From assembly GCF_031834615.1 (NCBI RefSeq), contig NZ_CP115543.1, positions 1 through 64,000 on the forward strand: a DNA stretch of 64,000 nucleotides, written 5' to 3'. Shown piece by piece: positions 11,236 to 19,238 of this stretch; position 1 is the stretch's first letter, and every line of letters starts with the position of its first letter. Under the pieces are notes generated by a model. That model did no database searches, was not told the origin of the DNA, and saw only the letters and a program-made list of their open reading frames with translations. This DNA comes from Stenotrophomonas aracearum (GTDB lineage: Bacteria; Pseudomonadota; Gammaproteobacteria; Xanthomonadales; Xanthomonadaceae). The position numbers and the translations under genes were made by a program.

Positions 11236-11997
11236 ATGCTGCAGGAACTCTTCATCGCCGCTGCTGCCGGGGGCAACCCGTCGAATGCCCTCTCGCAGAT
11301 GGGCTTCGAGCATCTGATCCACGAAATGACCTCCAAGCCGGGCGACTTCGCCGTCTCCTGGGTCGTGCTTCTGACCCTGGTGATCATGTCGGCCATGTCC
11401 TGGTACTGGACCGTCATCAACATCTTCCGCGCCACCCGTCTGAAGAGCGCTGCTGACAAGGTCGTGAGCCTGTTCTGGGATACCCCGAACGCCCAGGACG
11501 CCATCCGTGCGATGGAAGAGCAGCCGGCTTCCGAGCCGTTCTCGAAGATCGCCCTGGACGCTGCGCAGGCTGCTGCCCACCACCAGCGTGCCGAAGGCGG
11601 CGCCACCGGTGGCCTGGGTGAAAACCTGAGCCGTTCGGAGTTCGTCGACCGCGCCCTGCGCCAGGCCGTGACCCGCGAAAGCAACAACCTGCAGTCGGGC
11701 ATGACCCTGCTGGCCACCGTCGGCGCAACCGCTCCGTTCGTCGGTCTGCTCGGCACCGTGTGGGGCATCTACGGCGCGCTGATCAAGATCGGTGCAACCG
11801 GTTCCGCCTCGATCGACGCCGTTGCCGGCCCGGTGGGTGAAGCCCTGATCATGACCGCCATCGGTCTGTTCGTGGCAATCCCGGCCGTGTTCGCCTTCAA
11901 CTTCTTCAGCAAGATCAACAGCGCCACGATCAGCAAGTTCGATACGTTCGCTCACGACCTGCACGACTTCTTCGCCACCGGTTCGCGCGTCCGCTAA
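11236..11997 (+). CDS. exbB: TonB-system proton channel protein ExbB
   Basis: ExbB is a MotA/TolQ/ExbB-family inner-membrane protein that forms the proton channel with ExbD and powers TonB. The product has 253 residues, with a first membrane segment near residues 35-55 and two more toward the C-terminus containing the family signature (GATAPFVGLLGTVWGIYGAL, and PVGEALIMTAIGLFVAIPAV). It lies 82 bp after tonB and is followed by two exbD genes. An AAAGG RBS precedes the ATG at about 9 bases. Confidence 0.95.
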   Translation: MLQELFIAAAAGGNPSNALSQMGFEHLIHEMTSKPGDFAVSWVVLLTLVIMSAMSWYWTVINIFRATRLKSAADKVVSLFWDTPNAQDAIRAMEEQPASEPFSKIALDAAQAAAHHQRAEGGATGGLGENLSRSEFVDRALRQAVTRESNNLQSGMTLLATVGATAPFVGLLGTVWGIYGALIKIGATGSASIDAVAGPVGEALIMTAIGLFVAIPAVFAFNFFSKINSATISKFDTFAHDLHDFFATGSRVR

Positions 11998-12054
11998 TTG
12001 CGACGCGCTGTACCCAGCGAGAACGTAGTCAACACGATCTAGACGGAGCCCGTT

Positions 12055-12480
12055 ATGGCTTTCAGTAGTGGTAACAGCGGCGGCCCCATGGCCGACATCA
12101 ACGTGACGCCCCTCGTGGACGTGATGCTGGTGCTGCTGATCATTTTCATCATCACGGCGCCCCTGATGTCCCACAAGGTCAAGGTCGAACTGCCCGAGGC
12201 CAACCTGGTGCAGAATCCGGAAGATGCGGCCGACCGCAAGGGTCCGATCACCCTGGCAGTCAAGGAAGACGGCTCGATCTACTGGAACGACGAAGAGATC
12301 GACAAGCAGACTCTCGAGTCGCGCCTGGCGACCGCCGCCCAGCAGACCCCCCAGCCCCCGCTCAATCTGCGTGGTGACCGCACCACCAAGATGCGTGTCA
12401 TCAACGAGATGACCAAGATCGCGCAGGAGCAGGGCATGCTCGACGTTGGCTTCGTTGCCACCAAAGAGAAGGGGCAGTAA
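12055..12480 (+). CDS. exbD1: TonB-system protein ExbD1
   Basis: ExbD couples proton flow to TonB. The 141-residue product has a short cytosolic N-terminus containing [19 protein letters not shown], where the membrane Asp is the conserved proton carrier, and a periplasmic C-terminal domain. A GGAG RBS precedes the ATG. It is the first of two tandem paralogs with nearly identical first 40 residues. The operon resembles tonB-exbB-exbD1-exbD2 of X. campestris, where, as I recall, exbD1 is needed for iron uptake. Confidence 0.94.
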   Translation: MAFSSGNSGGPMADINVTPLVDVMLVLLIIFIITAPLMSHKVKVELPEANLVQNPEDAADRKGPITLAVKEDGSIYWNDEEIDKQTLESRLATAAQQTPQPPLNLRGDRTTKMRVINEMTKIAQEQGMLDVGFVATKEKGQ

Positions 12481-12483
12481 GCC

Positions 12484-12900
12484 ATGGCATTCAGTTCTGG
12501 TGGTGGCAAGGGCCCAATGGCCGACATCAACGTTACGCCCCTCGTGGACGTGATGCTGGTGCTGTTGATCATCTTCATCGTTACCGCGCCGATCATGACG
12601 TACCCGATCGCCGTGGACCTGCCGCAGCGCGTGCTCAACCCACCGCCGCAGCTGGTCGAGCCGCCGCCGCCGATCGAGCTGCGGGTGGACGCCAGCAACC
12701 AGGTGTTCTGGAACAACAGCCCGGTTGCAGTGGGCGAACTCCAGCAGCGCATGGAGCAGGAAGTGCAGCGTGACCCGACCAACCAGCCCGAGCTGCGCAT
12801 CGACGCCAGCCCGGACTCCGAGTACGACGTGATGGCCAAGGTCCTGGCCGCCGCGAAGAACGCGCAGATGAAGAAGATCGGGTTCCAGCAGCAGCAGTAA
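12484..12900 (+). CDS. exbD2: TonB-system protein ExbD2
   Basis: Second ExbD paralog, 138 residues, beginning three bases after the exbD1 stop, so the two are probably translationally coupled. The N-terminal region with [19 protein letters not shown] is shared with ExbD1, while the periplasmic part differs ([18 protein letters not shown]). In X. campestris the equivalent second gene is, to my memory, dispensable for iron import but needed for some plant interactions. A strong terminator follows and closes the operon. Confidence 0.92.
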   Translation: MAFSSGGGKGPMADINVTPLVDVMLVLLIIFIVTAPIMTYPIAVDLPQRVLNPPPQLVEPPPPIELRVDASNQVFWNNSPVAVGELQQRMEQEVQRDPTNQPELRIDASPDSEYDVMAKVLAAAKNAQMKKIGFQQQQ

Positions 12901-12930
12901 TACGCAACACCAAGTCATGACGCGACTGGA

Positions 12931-12961
12931 AGGCGCCCCTGGAAACAGGGGCGCTTTTTTT
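12931..12961 (+). terminator. Rho-independent terminator of the tonB-exb operon
   Basis: A 9-bp GC-rich stem GGCGCCCCTG / CAGGGGCGC closes on a GAAA-type loop and is followed by seven T residues, 30 bp after exbD2. Confidence 0.93.
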
Positions 12962-13001
12962 GTGCGCGCACCGGACACCCGCGTCCGGCTATGATCCGCG
13001 C

Positions 13002-14471
13002 ATGCTTGCCACCTACCCCGCACTGGCCGACTGGCTCCACTGGATGGATGCGATTCCGCACCTGCGTCCGCTGATGATCGCCGCGTACGTGCTGTACCTG
13101 CTGTGGCTGATCGGCTGGATCATGCTGCAGAAGCGCGAGCCGGTGGCCACGCTCAGCTGGATCCTGTCACTGGCGGCCCTGCCCTACCTGGGACTCTTCA
13201 TCTATTACCTGCTGGGTCCGCAGAAAGTGAAGCGCCAGCGCCTGCGGCGCGGCCGTGCGCGCTCGGGCATGGAGCACTACAACAGCGTGTGCCCACCCGA
13301 TGCCGACTGCACCGAGCTGGCCAAGATCGGCCAGGCCACCACCGGGCTCGCGCCGAGTTCGGCAACCGAAGTGGAATGGCTCGTCGACGGCGCGCAGACC
13401 TACGCCGCGCTGTTGAAGGCGGTGGCGCAGGCGCGCGACCACCTGCATGTGGAGTACTACATCTTCAACCCCGACCACGCCGGCACCGCGCTGCGCGATG
13501 CACTGGTCGAACGCGCCCGCGCCGGTGTGCGCGTGCGGCTGCTGCTGGATGCGGTCGGGTCGTCGGCGATCCGCAAGCGCTTCCTCAAACCGCTGCTCGA
13601 CGCGGGCGCGGAAGTGGCGTGGTTCCACCCGCGGCAGCTGCTCAAGCCGTTCAAGCGGCCGTGGATGAACATGCGCACGCACCGCAAGCTGGTGGTCATC
13701 GACGGCCGTGTTGCGTTCACCGGTGGCATCAACATCACCGACGAGGAAGACGAAAGCCGCAACCCGAATGCCTACCGTGACCTGCACATGCGCCTGGCCG
13801 GGCACGTGGTGCGCAGCCTGCAGCTGGTGTTCGTCGAAGACTGGATCTACGCCACCGGCGAGCCCAAGGAACGCTTCAACATCGCGCAGCTGTGGCCCAA
13901 CGACATGCCGGCGCGGCAGGACGGTGCCATCACCACCCAGGTGCTGGTGTCCGGCCCGGATTCCTCGTGGGAAACCATCCATCGCCTGCAGGTTGCCGCC
14001 ATCCACGAAGCGCGCGAACGGGTGTGGCTGGTGACCCCGTACTTCGTACCGGGCGAAGCCGCGCGCATGGCGCTTACCTCGGCAGCGCTCGGTGGCCTGG
14101 ACGTGCGCCTGCTGGTGCCGAAGATGAGCGACTCCTGGTTCGTTACCCAGGCCGCGCGCTCCTATTTCGACGAGCTGCTGCAGGCCGGGGTGAAGATCTA
14201 CGAGTACGGCCCGCGCATGCTGCACACCAAGGCCTTCATCGCCGACCACGATGTATGCATCGCCGGCAGCGCCAACTTCGACCACCGCAGCTTCCGGCTC
14301 AACTTCGAGCTTTCGATGATGATCAGCAACGAGGCCTGCGTGGCCGAGCTGGAGAAGATCCTGATCGCCGAATTCGCCGCTTCCAGCCCGGTCCGCAACG
14401 ACCGTCGACGCTCGCTGTGGCTGCACCGGGTCCCCGAAGCCTTCGCCCGCCTCGCCTCGCCGCTGCTGTAG
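13002..14471 (+). CDS. cls: Cardiolipin synthase (phospholipase D superfamily)
   Basis: This enzyme condenses phosphatidylglycerol into cardiolipin in the inner membrane. The 489-residue protein has two N-terminal membrane segments (about 20-45 and 50-70) and two HKD motifs: H227, K229, D234 in HRKLVVIDG and H408, K410, D415 in HTKAFIAD. Both are complete, so it should be active. Length and layout fit ClsA-type enzymes. The ATG at 13002 was chosen because the longer open frame overlaps the preceding terminator. It is a single gene between the exb terminator and a small membrane protein. Confidence 0.93.
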   Translation: MLATYPALADWLHWMDAIPHLRPLMIAAYVLYLLWLIGWIMLQKREPVATLSWILSLAALPYLGLFIYYLLGPQKVKRQRLRRGRARSGMEHYNSVCPPDADCTELAKIGQATTGLAPSSATEVEWLVDGAQTYAALLKAVAQARDHLHVEYYIFNPDHAGTALRDALVERARAGVRVRLLLDAVGSSAIRKRFLKPLLDAGAEVAWFHPRQLLKPFKRPWMNMRTHRKLVVIDGRVAFTGGINITDEEDESRNPNAYRDLHMRLAGHVVRSLQLVFVEDWIYATGEPKERFNIAQLWPNDMPARQDGAITTQVLVSGPDSSWETIHRLQVAAIHEARERVWLVTPYFVPGEAARMALTSAALGGLDVRLLVPKMSDSWFVTQAARSYFDELLQAGVKIYEYGPRMLHTKAFIADHDVCIAGSANFDHRSFRLNFELSMMISNEACVAELEKILIAEFAASSPVRNDRRRSLWLHRVPEAFARLASPLL

Positions 14472-14538
14472 GCGCCGCCACGTGGAACCGGGCCCGGCAG
14501 CGGCGCTACACTGGCGCGGTCAACCGGGGAGAATGACA

Positions 14539-14817
14539 ATGTATTGGCTGTTCATGCTGCTGGCGATCGGCTGCTTCGCCTTCGCCGTCAAAACGCCCTC
14601 GACCGGGCTGATGATGCTTTCACTGTTCGGCGCCCTGCTGTTCCTGCTGGCCTGGGTCCGCGGCCGCTATGTCGCCACCTTCGGCGGAAGCCAGCGCGAC
14701 ACCGGCAGCGAGATCTACAACGCCATCGACCCCACCGAACTGCGCCGGTTGCGCGAGCAGGCGCAGGCCCGCCGCGACGCCGAACGCGACCCGAACGACC
14801 TGCCCCCGAGCCCATGA
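14539..14817 (+). CDS. Small two-segment membrane protein, unknown function
   Basis: A 92-residue protein starting [13 protein letters not shown], with two hydrophobic segments (about 2-17 and 22-42) and a charged cytosolic tail. A GGGGAG RBS at 14526-14531 is seven bases before this ATG; another in-frame ATG at 14533 is too close to it. Its stop overlaps the pdxJ start (ATGA), so it is probably co-transcribed and coupled with pdxJ. No family was recognised. Confidence 0.7.
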   Translation: MYWLFMLLAIGCFAFAVKTPSTGLMMLSLFGALLFLLAWVRGRYVATFGGSQRDTGSEIYNAIDPTELRRLREQAQARRDAERDPNDLPPSP

Positions 14818-15557
14818 CCCAGCTCAGCGTCAACGTGAACAAGATCGCCGTCCTGCGTAACTCGCGGGGCGGCCACGACCCGGATGTAGTGCGGGCCGCG
14901 ACCGCCTGCCTGGACGCCGGGGCGCATGGCATCACCGTGCACCCGCGGCCGGACCGCCGGCACATCCACGCCGAGGACGTGATCGCGTTGTCCGCACTGA
15001 CCCGCGCCCGTGGGGTGGAATTCAACATCGAAGGCAACCCGTTCGCGCCGCCTCGCCCGGGCTATCCCGGCCTGCTCCCGCTGTGCGAGCAGACCCGCCC
15101 GGCGCAGGCCACCCTGGTGCCGGACGGCGATGGCCAGCTCACCTCCGATCACGGCTTCGACTTCAGCCGCGACGCCGAGCGGCTGCGTCCGCTGATTGCC
15201 GAACTCAAGACGTACGGCTGCCGGGTCAGCCTGTTCGTCGACGCCGGTAACCCGGACATCGCGCAGGCGGCCGCAATCGGCGCCGACCGTATCGAGCTCT
15301 ACACCGGCCCGTACGCCGAAGCCCACGCGGCGGGCGATGCCGCGGTGATGCTGGCGCTGTTCGCCGAGGCCGCCCGTGCGGCCCAAGCGGCAGGGTTGGG
15401 AGTGAATGCAGGGCACGATCTTTCGCAGGACAACCTGCGGGACTTCCTGCAGGCGGTCCCGGACGTGCTGGAGGTTTCCATTGGGCATGCGCTGATCGGG
15501 GAGGCGCTGTATGCCGGGCTGGACGCTACTGTGAAGCGGTATCTCGCGCTGGTTTGA
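14814..15557 (+). CDS. pdxJ: Pyridoxine 5'-phosphate synthase PdxJ
   Basis: PdxJ condenses 3-amino-2-oxopropyl phosphate with deoxyxylulose 5-phosphate to give pyridoxine 5'-phosphate, the last ring-closing step of DXP-dependent vitamin B6 synthesis. The 247-residue TIM-barrel protein begins with the family signature ([17 protein letters not shown]) and contains [21 protein letters not shown] and [11 protein letters not shown]. It starts inside the stop of the upstream small gene by ATGA overlap. A LexA-type site and the broken radical SAM gene lie downstream. Confidence 0.96.
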   Translation: MTQLSVNVNKIAVLRNSRGGHDPDVVRAATACLDAGAHGITVHPRPDRRHIHAEDVIALSALTRARGVEFNIEGNPFAPPRPGYPGLLPLCEQTRPAQATLVPDGDGQLTSDHGFDFSRDAERLRPLIAELKTYGCRVSLFVDAGNPDIAQAAAIGADRIELYTGPYAEAHAAGDAAVMLALFAEAARAAQAAGLGVNAGHDLSQDNLRDFLQAVPDVLEVSIGHALIGEALYAGLDATVKRYLALV

Positions 15558-15654
15558 GAAAAATCCCTTCTTGTGGATAACCATGGGGAGAAACCCCAAC
15601 CGGTTCATCCAGAAACCAGACAGCACAACGCCTCCCCTTCCAAACACCCCTGTG

Positions 15655-15672
15655 GTTAGTAATACTACTAAC
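15655..15672. promoter_or_regulatory. LexA-type SOS operator upstream of the disrupted radical SAM gene
   Basis: TTAG-TAATAC-TACTA at 15656-15670 fits TTAG-N6-TACTA, the LexA site described for Xylella and Xanthomonas, inside a near-palindrome GTTAGTA...TACTAAC. It is about 83 bp before ATG 15754. A near-identical block stands before the island's own copy of the gene. Confidence 0.75.
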
Positions 15673-15711
15673 CCATGGACACCCGGTTTCCGCCCGCTCC
15701 CGCCGCCCAGA

Positions 15712-15730
15712 CGTCTCATTCAATGAGACG
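15712..15730. promoter_or_regulatory. 19-bp perfect palindrome before the disrupted gene
   Basis: CGTCTCATTCAATGAGACG is a perfect inverted repeat of two 9-bp arms around one base, 23 bp before the start codon. It could be an operator or a leader hairpin. I do not recognise the regulator, and no equivalent precedes the island copy. Confidence 0.5.
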
Positions 15731-15753
15731 CCCCAGCCCTACCCTGTAACCAC

Positions 15754-15990
15754 ATGGGTATCGCAATCAAAGGCCGCGGCTCCACCACGCACCTCGCAGG
15801 CCGCTTCGAGGTCACCGTCAGCGAGGCCATCGACGACGGCTGGGAACCGGACACCGGCGAAGAATTCGCCGCCCCGCGCCTGCGCACTGAAGTCCGTGCC
15901 GAAACCGCGCGCAGCATCATCAGCCGAAACAAGTCCCCCGACGTAGGCTTCAGCCAATCGGTGAATCCCTATCGCGGTTGCGAGCACGGT
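15754..15990 (+). pseudogene. 5' fragment of a PA0069-family radical SAM protein, split by the island
   Basis: The first 79 codons of a radical SAM protein, ending NPYRGCEHG, after which the frame enters island DNA and stops at 16003-16005. The remaining 284 codons resume at 40517 (CSYCFARPSH). Joining 15990 to 40517 restores an uninterrupted 363-residue frame. The cut falls between the first and second cysteines of the CxxxCxxC [4Fe-4S] motif, so neither half can be a radical SAM enzyme. Both flanks keep host-like high GC. The promoter, with its LexA-type site, is intact, so a short truncated peptide may still be made. Confidence 0.93.
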
Positions 15991-15995
15991 ATCAA
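15982..15995. other. Left island junction (attL)
   Basis: GAGCA-CGGT-ATCAA: GAGCA and CGGT are radical SAM coding sequence (Glu-His-Gly), and ATCAA begins the island. At the right end the sequence is TAGTG-CTGT-TGCTC. The rebuilt empty site GAGCA-CGGT-TGCTC is an inverted repeat around a 4-base spacer, the usual layout of a tyrosine-recombinase core site. Confidence 0.75.
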
Positions 15996-16149
15996 TACCC
16001 CCTGATTGTTCACTAGATAAATCCATATAGATCAACAGGTTAGAGAATAATCAGTAAACACATTGCTATCGGCACAATCCCCCGCGCAGTGCCGGCCAAA
16101 CACGCCCATCCTGGAGAGGTTGGCCAACCTTCGTGGTCTGCAAAGAGTG
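15991..16149. other. AT-rich left end of the island, no gene
   Basis: The first roughly 90 bases after the junction are AT-rich and carry no plausible gene, like the AT-rich terminal segment described for GInt islands. They may hold recombinase arm-binding sites; no clear repeat shared with the right end was found by eye. Confidence 0.5.
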
Positions 16150-16374
16150 TTAGAGCCCTGCGGCGCGCAGCAGGGCCGACATCGAGGTACCCATGCCTTT
16201 AGCAACTCGCTCCAAGGTAGCGAGAGTGAGGTTCTTTTCGCCACGCTCGATCTTGCTGTAGTAGGCGCGGTGCATCTGGATGTGGTCAGCAAAGGCTTCT
16301 TGGCTGACACCCAGATCAATGCGATGCGCGCGGATCACATCTGCAAGTTTCGCTTGGTTCGTATGCTCGACCAT
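16150..16374 (-). CDS. XRE-family helix-turn-helix regulator
   Basis: A 74-residue protein consisting of a single Cro/CI-type HTH domain (about residues 9-65; GVSQEAFADHIQMHRAYYSKIERGEKNLTLATLERVAKGMG). Such small proteins usually repress nearby mobile-element or toxin-antitoxin promoters. It is divergent from the gene at 16455, with an 80-bp AT-rich gap as the likely shared control region. It is the leftmost gene of the island. Its target is not visible. Confidence 0.85.
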   Translation of the reverse strand: MVEHTNQAKLADVIRAHRIDLGVSQEAFADHIQMHRAYYSKIERGEKNLTLATLERVAKGMGTSMSALLRAAGL

Positions 16375-16454
16375 ACGAAGCAGCTTGTGGTTCCAGTACT
16401 TTAAAGACTACGCCTCTAAAGGTAGTCTACTTATAAGTACTAATTGCATCTCCC

Positions 16455-16790
16455 ATGAACTTTTACCTCGTATGTCCGGAACTGGAGTTCACTCTTGAGC
16501 TTCCCTTTTCTCCCATGGGCAGGGAGCAGGTCGCTATGCAGATGCGTCGAATGCAAGAAGAGGAAGGGCAAGCAAGAGGCTTTGAGTACCGCCTGGCAGA
16601 AGAGCTCTCAAAGCTCATCCCCCAGCTAACGGATTGGGACATCAAGCCGCCCACGGGTGCACAGATGGCATATGCGACTTCGCTCTGCGCACAGTTGGGC
16701 ATTCCACTGCCTGCAGCAACACGTCGATCGCGGGCATTGATGCAGATCTTCTTGGCGGAAGCCAAAGCGCTCCATGGCCAACGCAGCTGA
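16455..16790 (+). CDS. Hypothetical protein, 111 residues
   Basis: The product has a short N-terminal strand-like region, a Gln/Glu/Arg-rich helix (about 25-45) and a helical C-terminus containing PPTGAQMAYATSLCAQLGI and RRSRALMQIFLAEAK. Short PPT-Q-YA-L-LG helices occur in uncharacterised proteins of mobile DNA, but I cannot name the family. No clear RBS precedes the ATG; a later ATG at residue 21 is possible. It is divergent from the XRE gene and upstream of the replacement radical SAM gene, which has its own LexA-type site. Confidence 0.55.
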   Translation: MNFYLVCPELEFTLELPFSPMGREQVAMQMRRMQEEEGQARGFEYRLAEELSKLIPQLTDWDIKPPTGAQMAYATSLCAQLGIPLPAATRRSRALMQIFLAEAKALHGQRS

Positions 16791-16898
16791 TAAAGGCCTT
16801 GCCAGCCGAAGCTGTGGATAAGCCTGGGCAGAACCTACTCGCCAAACGACCGTATGGCCTACAGCTAGCTGAATTTCACGGTGTTGCGGCGCCTGTGG

Positions 16899-16914
16899 TT
16901 AGCAATAATACTAA
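16899..16914. promoter_or_regulatory. LexA-type SOS operator of the island radical SAM gene
   Basis: TTAG-CAATAA-TACTA at 16899-16913 fits TTAG-N6-TACTA. It ends 27 bp before the start codon at 16941. The flanking CCTGTGG before it is also shared with the host site at 15655-15672, so the operator block was carried with the gene. Confidence 0.75.
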
Positions 16915-16940
16915 CGGCCCGACCTTCCCAAGTTGTCGCC

Positions 16941-18032
16941 ATGGAACAGGATGCTCGAAAGGCCCAAGTTCCCCTCAAAGGCAGAGGGGCCGCATCGCGT
17001 GTCCCAAGCCGTTTCGATACCACTGCAACAGTGGGAGTCGACGACGGCTGGGAGTCGGTCTACCAGGAGATGGAAGACGCGCCACCGCTGAGAACTCAGG
17101 TGCAGGAAGAGCGAGCGCGCACAGTGATCAGCCACAACTCATCCCCTGACGTTGGCTTTAGCGCGTCGGTCAACCCGTACCGCGGCTGCGAGCATGGCTG
17201 TGTTTACTGTTTTGCTCGCCCTTCTCACTCCTACTTGAGCCTTTCACCAGGCTTAGACTTCGAGACGCGCCTGTTTGCAAAGACAAATGCCCCGGAGCGC
17301 CTCAGAGCAGAAATTAGCAAGTCGAACTACAAGTGCACCCCGATTGCGTTGGGGATAAACACAGACGGCTATCAGCCGATTGAAAGGAATTACCAAATTA
17401 CACGCCAATGCCTTGAGGTGCTTGCTGATGCCAAGCATCCGGTGAGCTTCGTCACCAAGAGTGCCTTGATCACCAGGGACGTCGAACTGCTGGCGTCGAT
17501 GGCCAAGGATCGGTTGGTTACGGTCTACTTCTCGGTCACCACGCTCGACAGGAAGCTATCTGCAAAACTGGAACCACGAGCTGCTGCTCCCCACGCAAGG
17601 CTGCGAGCAATGAATCAGCTGCACGAGGCAGGAGTACCGGTAGGGGTTTTGATCGCGCCGGTCATTCCCATGATCACCGACCATGACCTAGAAGCCATCC
17701 TTGAGGCTGCTCACGAACACGGCGCTCGGGCAGCAGGCTACGTGCTTCTCAGGCTACCCAACGAGATTAAGGACATTTGGAGAGAATGGCTCGAGCTGCA
17801 CTATCCGGACCGCGCTGCGCACGTGCTTAGCTTGATGCGACAGATGCATGGTGGAAAGGAGTATGACGCCAGCTTTGGCACCAGGATGTCCGGAACTGGC
17901 CCTGTAGCGGACTTGATCCGGAAGCGCTTTGAAAAGAAGCATCGTGAACTCGGTTTCACTAGGCTGCCAGCGCTGGCCACTCATCTTTTTCAACCTCCCC
18001 AAGACAAGTCGCCACAGGGGCAACTTTTCTAG
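16941..18032 (+). CDS. PA0069-family radical SAM protein, intact copy carried by the island
   Basis: Full-length 363-residue radical SAM protein. The CxxxCxxC cluster motif is present as CEHGCVYC at about residues 83-90, followed by FARPSHSYL and later LGINTDGYQPIER, SLMRQMHGGKEYD and the C-terminal QDKSPQGQLF. It belongs to the same family as the broken host gene and is clearly similar to it, yet diverged and of lower GC, so it came from another lineage. The family resembles SplB-like DNA-lesion enzymes but its reaction is, to my knowledge, undetermined. PA0069 of Pseudomonas aeruginosa is, as I recall, LexA-regulated, consistent with the operator here. Start ATG 16941 is preferred over 16881, which lies upstream of the operator. 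Confidence 0.9.
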   Translation: MEQDARKAQVPLKGRGAASRVPSRFDTTATVGVDDGWESVYQEMEDAPPLRTQVQEERARTVISHNSSPDVGFSASVNPYRGCEHGCVYCFARPSHSYLSLSPGLDFETRLFAKTNAPERLRAEISKSNYKCTPIALGINTDGYQPIERNYQITRQCLEVLADAKHPVSFVTKSALITRDVELLASMAKDRLVTVYFSVTTLDRKLSAKLEPRAAAPHARLRAMNQLHEAGVPVGVLIAPVIPMITDHDLEAILEAAHEHGARAAGYVLLRLPNEIKDIWREWLELHYPDRAAHVLSLMRQMHGGKEYDASFGTRMSGTGPVADLIRKRFEKKHRELGFTRLPALATHLFQPPQDKSPQGQLF

Positions 18033-18229
18033 CCGAACGGAAAACGAGGCTAGCATCAGTACAAAGCTATGGATGCAGTCCGAGCGGCGCCTACAGGGAC
18101 AGAGCGTCCTAGGTTTCTGAGTACTGATAGCATCTCCCCGAAAAGGAAATAGCATCTCCTCCGCAGCAAGCTTAGACGGCTTTCCAAACATATTTGGTTA
18201 TCCCGCTTCCTCATGAAAAGGACCAGCGT

Positions 18230-19120
18230 ATGCCCAAGCAAGTGAGAGGTTTATCAGTCTACCGAAGCACGATTGAGCGGCTGCCACAGTTTCGCATTCT
18301 TAGCGGCCCACTCACAGAACACCAAGCGGCGATGCTGGGATTCGACGACCTTCCGCTCGCAGGCGCTTCCATTGTGCCAAGCGCCGAAGGACCCGCGACG
18401 TTATTCAATGCCCGAGGCAAAGAGATCATCCGAAAGGACCTTCCGATGGTCACCAAGTCTCGATCAATCAATACCTCGTGGAAGGACTGGCACGGACACA
18501 CTCACCACGGTACTCAGACAAGATCCTATGAGACCTATCCCAGGGAATACGTTGCACCACCTGGTGAATTCCTCACTGCTGTAGATACAGACAGTGGTAT
18601 CGCAATGGCTACTAGGATCATTGACCGGACGGAGCCAGAAGAGAGCATTGCAAACCTCCTCAACATCTACCTGGAATGCTTCCAACACTTCGAAATCGTT
18701 GACCCGGACCTCGCGGTGCCGGTCAGGGTCGAGAAGATCAACTGGCGCATTCTCCCTCCGGGGAAGTTCCCGTTCGATAGAGCGATGCAGGTATTGGATA
18801 GTTATCTGAAGCAGTTGACCGACAGCGACCGCGCAGTCGCTAAGCAGCGCATCCGGACCATCACTCGTCACGAGCCCGACTTCATGGCAGTCGGATTAGG
18901 CGGTTTCAGTGAGTACATCGTTTTTGGGTTCACGGGAAGGAATCGATACGTGTTCGAGAGTCCCGAGTCAGGCAATGCCACTTACATCTTCAGGAACGAG
19001 TGGGAGGCGGTGTCTCAGCTCACCAAACGCCAGATCCTTCAAGAGCAGCTGCAGGAGACCAGGATCATCCACACCTCGCGTTGGGCCGTAGAGGTCTCAG
19101 AAGCAATCCAACGGAAGTGA
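18230..19120 (+). CDS. Hypothetical protein, 296 residues
   Basis: I do not recognise this protein. It starts at ATG 18230 (MPKQVRGLSVYRSTIERLPQ) and has no signal peptide or membrane segment, so it is probably cytosolic. Notable stretches are a His-rich patch (WKDWHGHTHHGTQ, about 88-100) and an aromatic segment (GLGGFSEYIVFGFTGRNRYV, about 222-241). Codon use and GC are lower than in the flanking chromosome. It lies between the island radical SAM gene and a HAD-like gene 118 bp downstream on the same strand, so the two may be a functional pair. A nuclease or nucleotide-binding motif was looked for and not seen. Confidence 0.65.
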   Translation: MPKQVRGLSVYRSTIERLPQFRILSGPLTEHQAAMLGFDDLPLAGASIVPSAEGPATLFNARGKEIIRKDLPMVTKSRSINTSWKDWHGHTHHGTQTRSYETYPREYVAPPGEFLTAVDTDSGIAMATRIIDRTEPEESIANLLNIYLECFQHFEIVDPDLAVPVRVEKINWRILPPGKFPFDRAMQVLDSYLKQLTDSDRAVAKQRIRTITRHEPDFMAVGLGGFSEYIVFGFTGRNRYVFESPESGNATYIFRNEWEAVSQLTKRQILQEQLQETRIIHTSRWAVEVSEAIQRK

Positions 19121-19238
19121 AGTGGTTGGGCAAAGTTTCAGAGGGGCGTAGCCCGAACCGGTACCCTGTGACCCACGCCATGGATAGCTACCTACCGATG
19201 CGTTTACTCAGGCTTAGAAGCTTAGACAGGAACTCCCA

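Noticed and set aside
11209..13023. Minus-strand open frame of about 600 codons opposite exbB-exbD1-exbD2
   Set aside because: It spans three real genes and a terminator; it is a shadow.
14480..14496. CCACGTGGAACC as a possible fifth parS site
   Set aside because: Only the core and one arm match (left arm GCCG); similar half matches occur near 58937 and elsewhere by chance.
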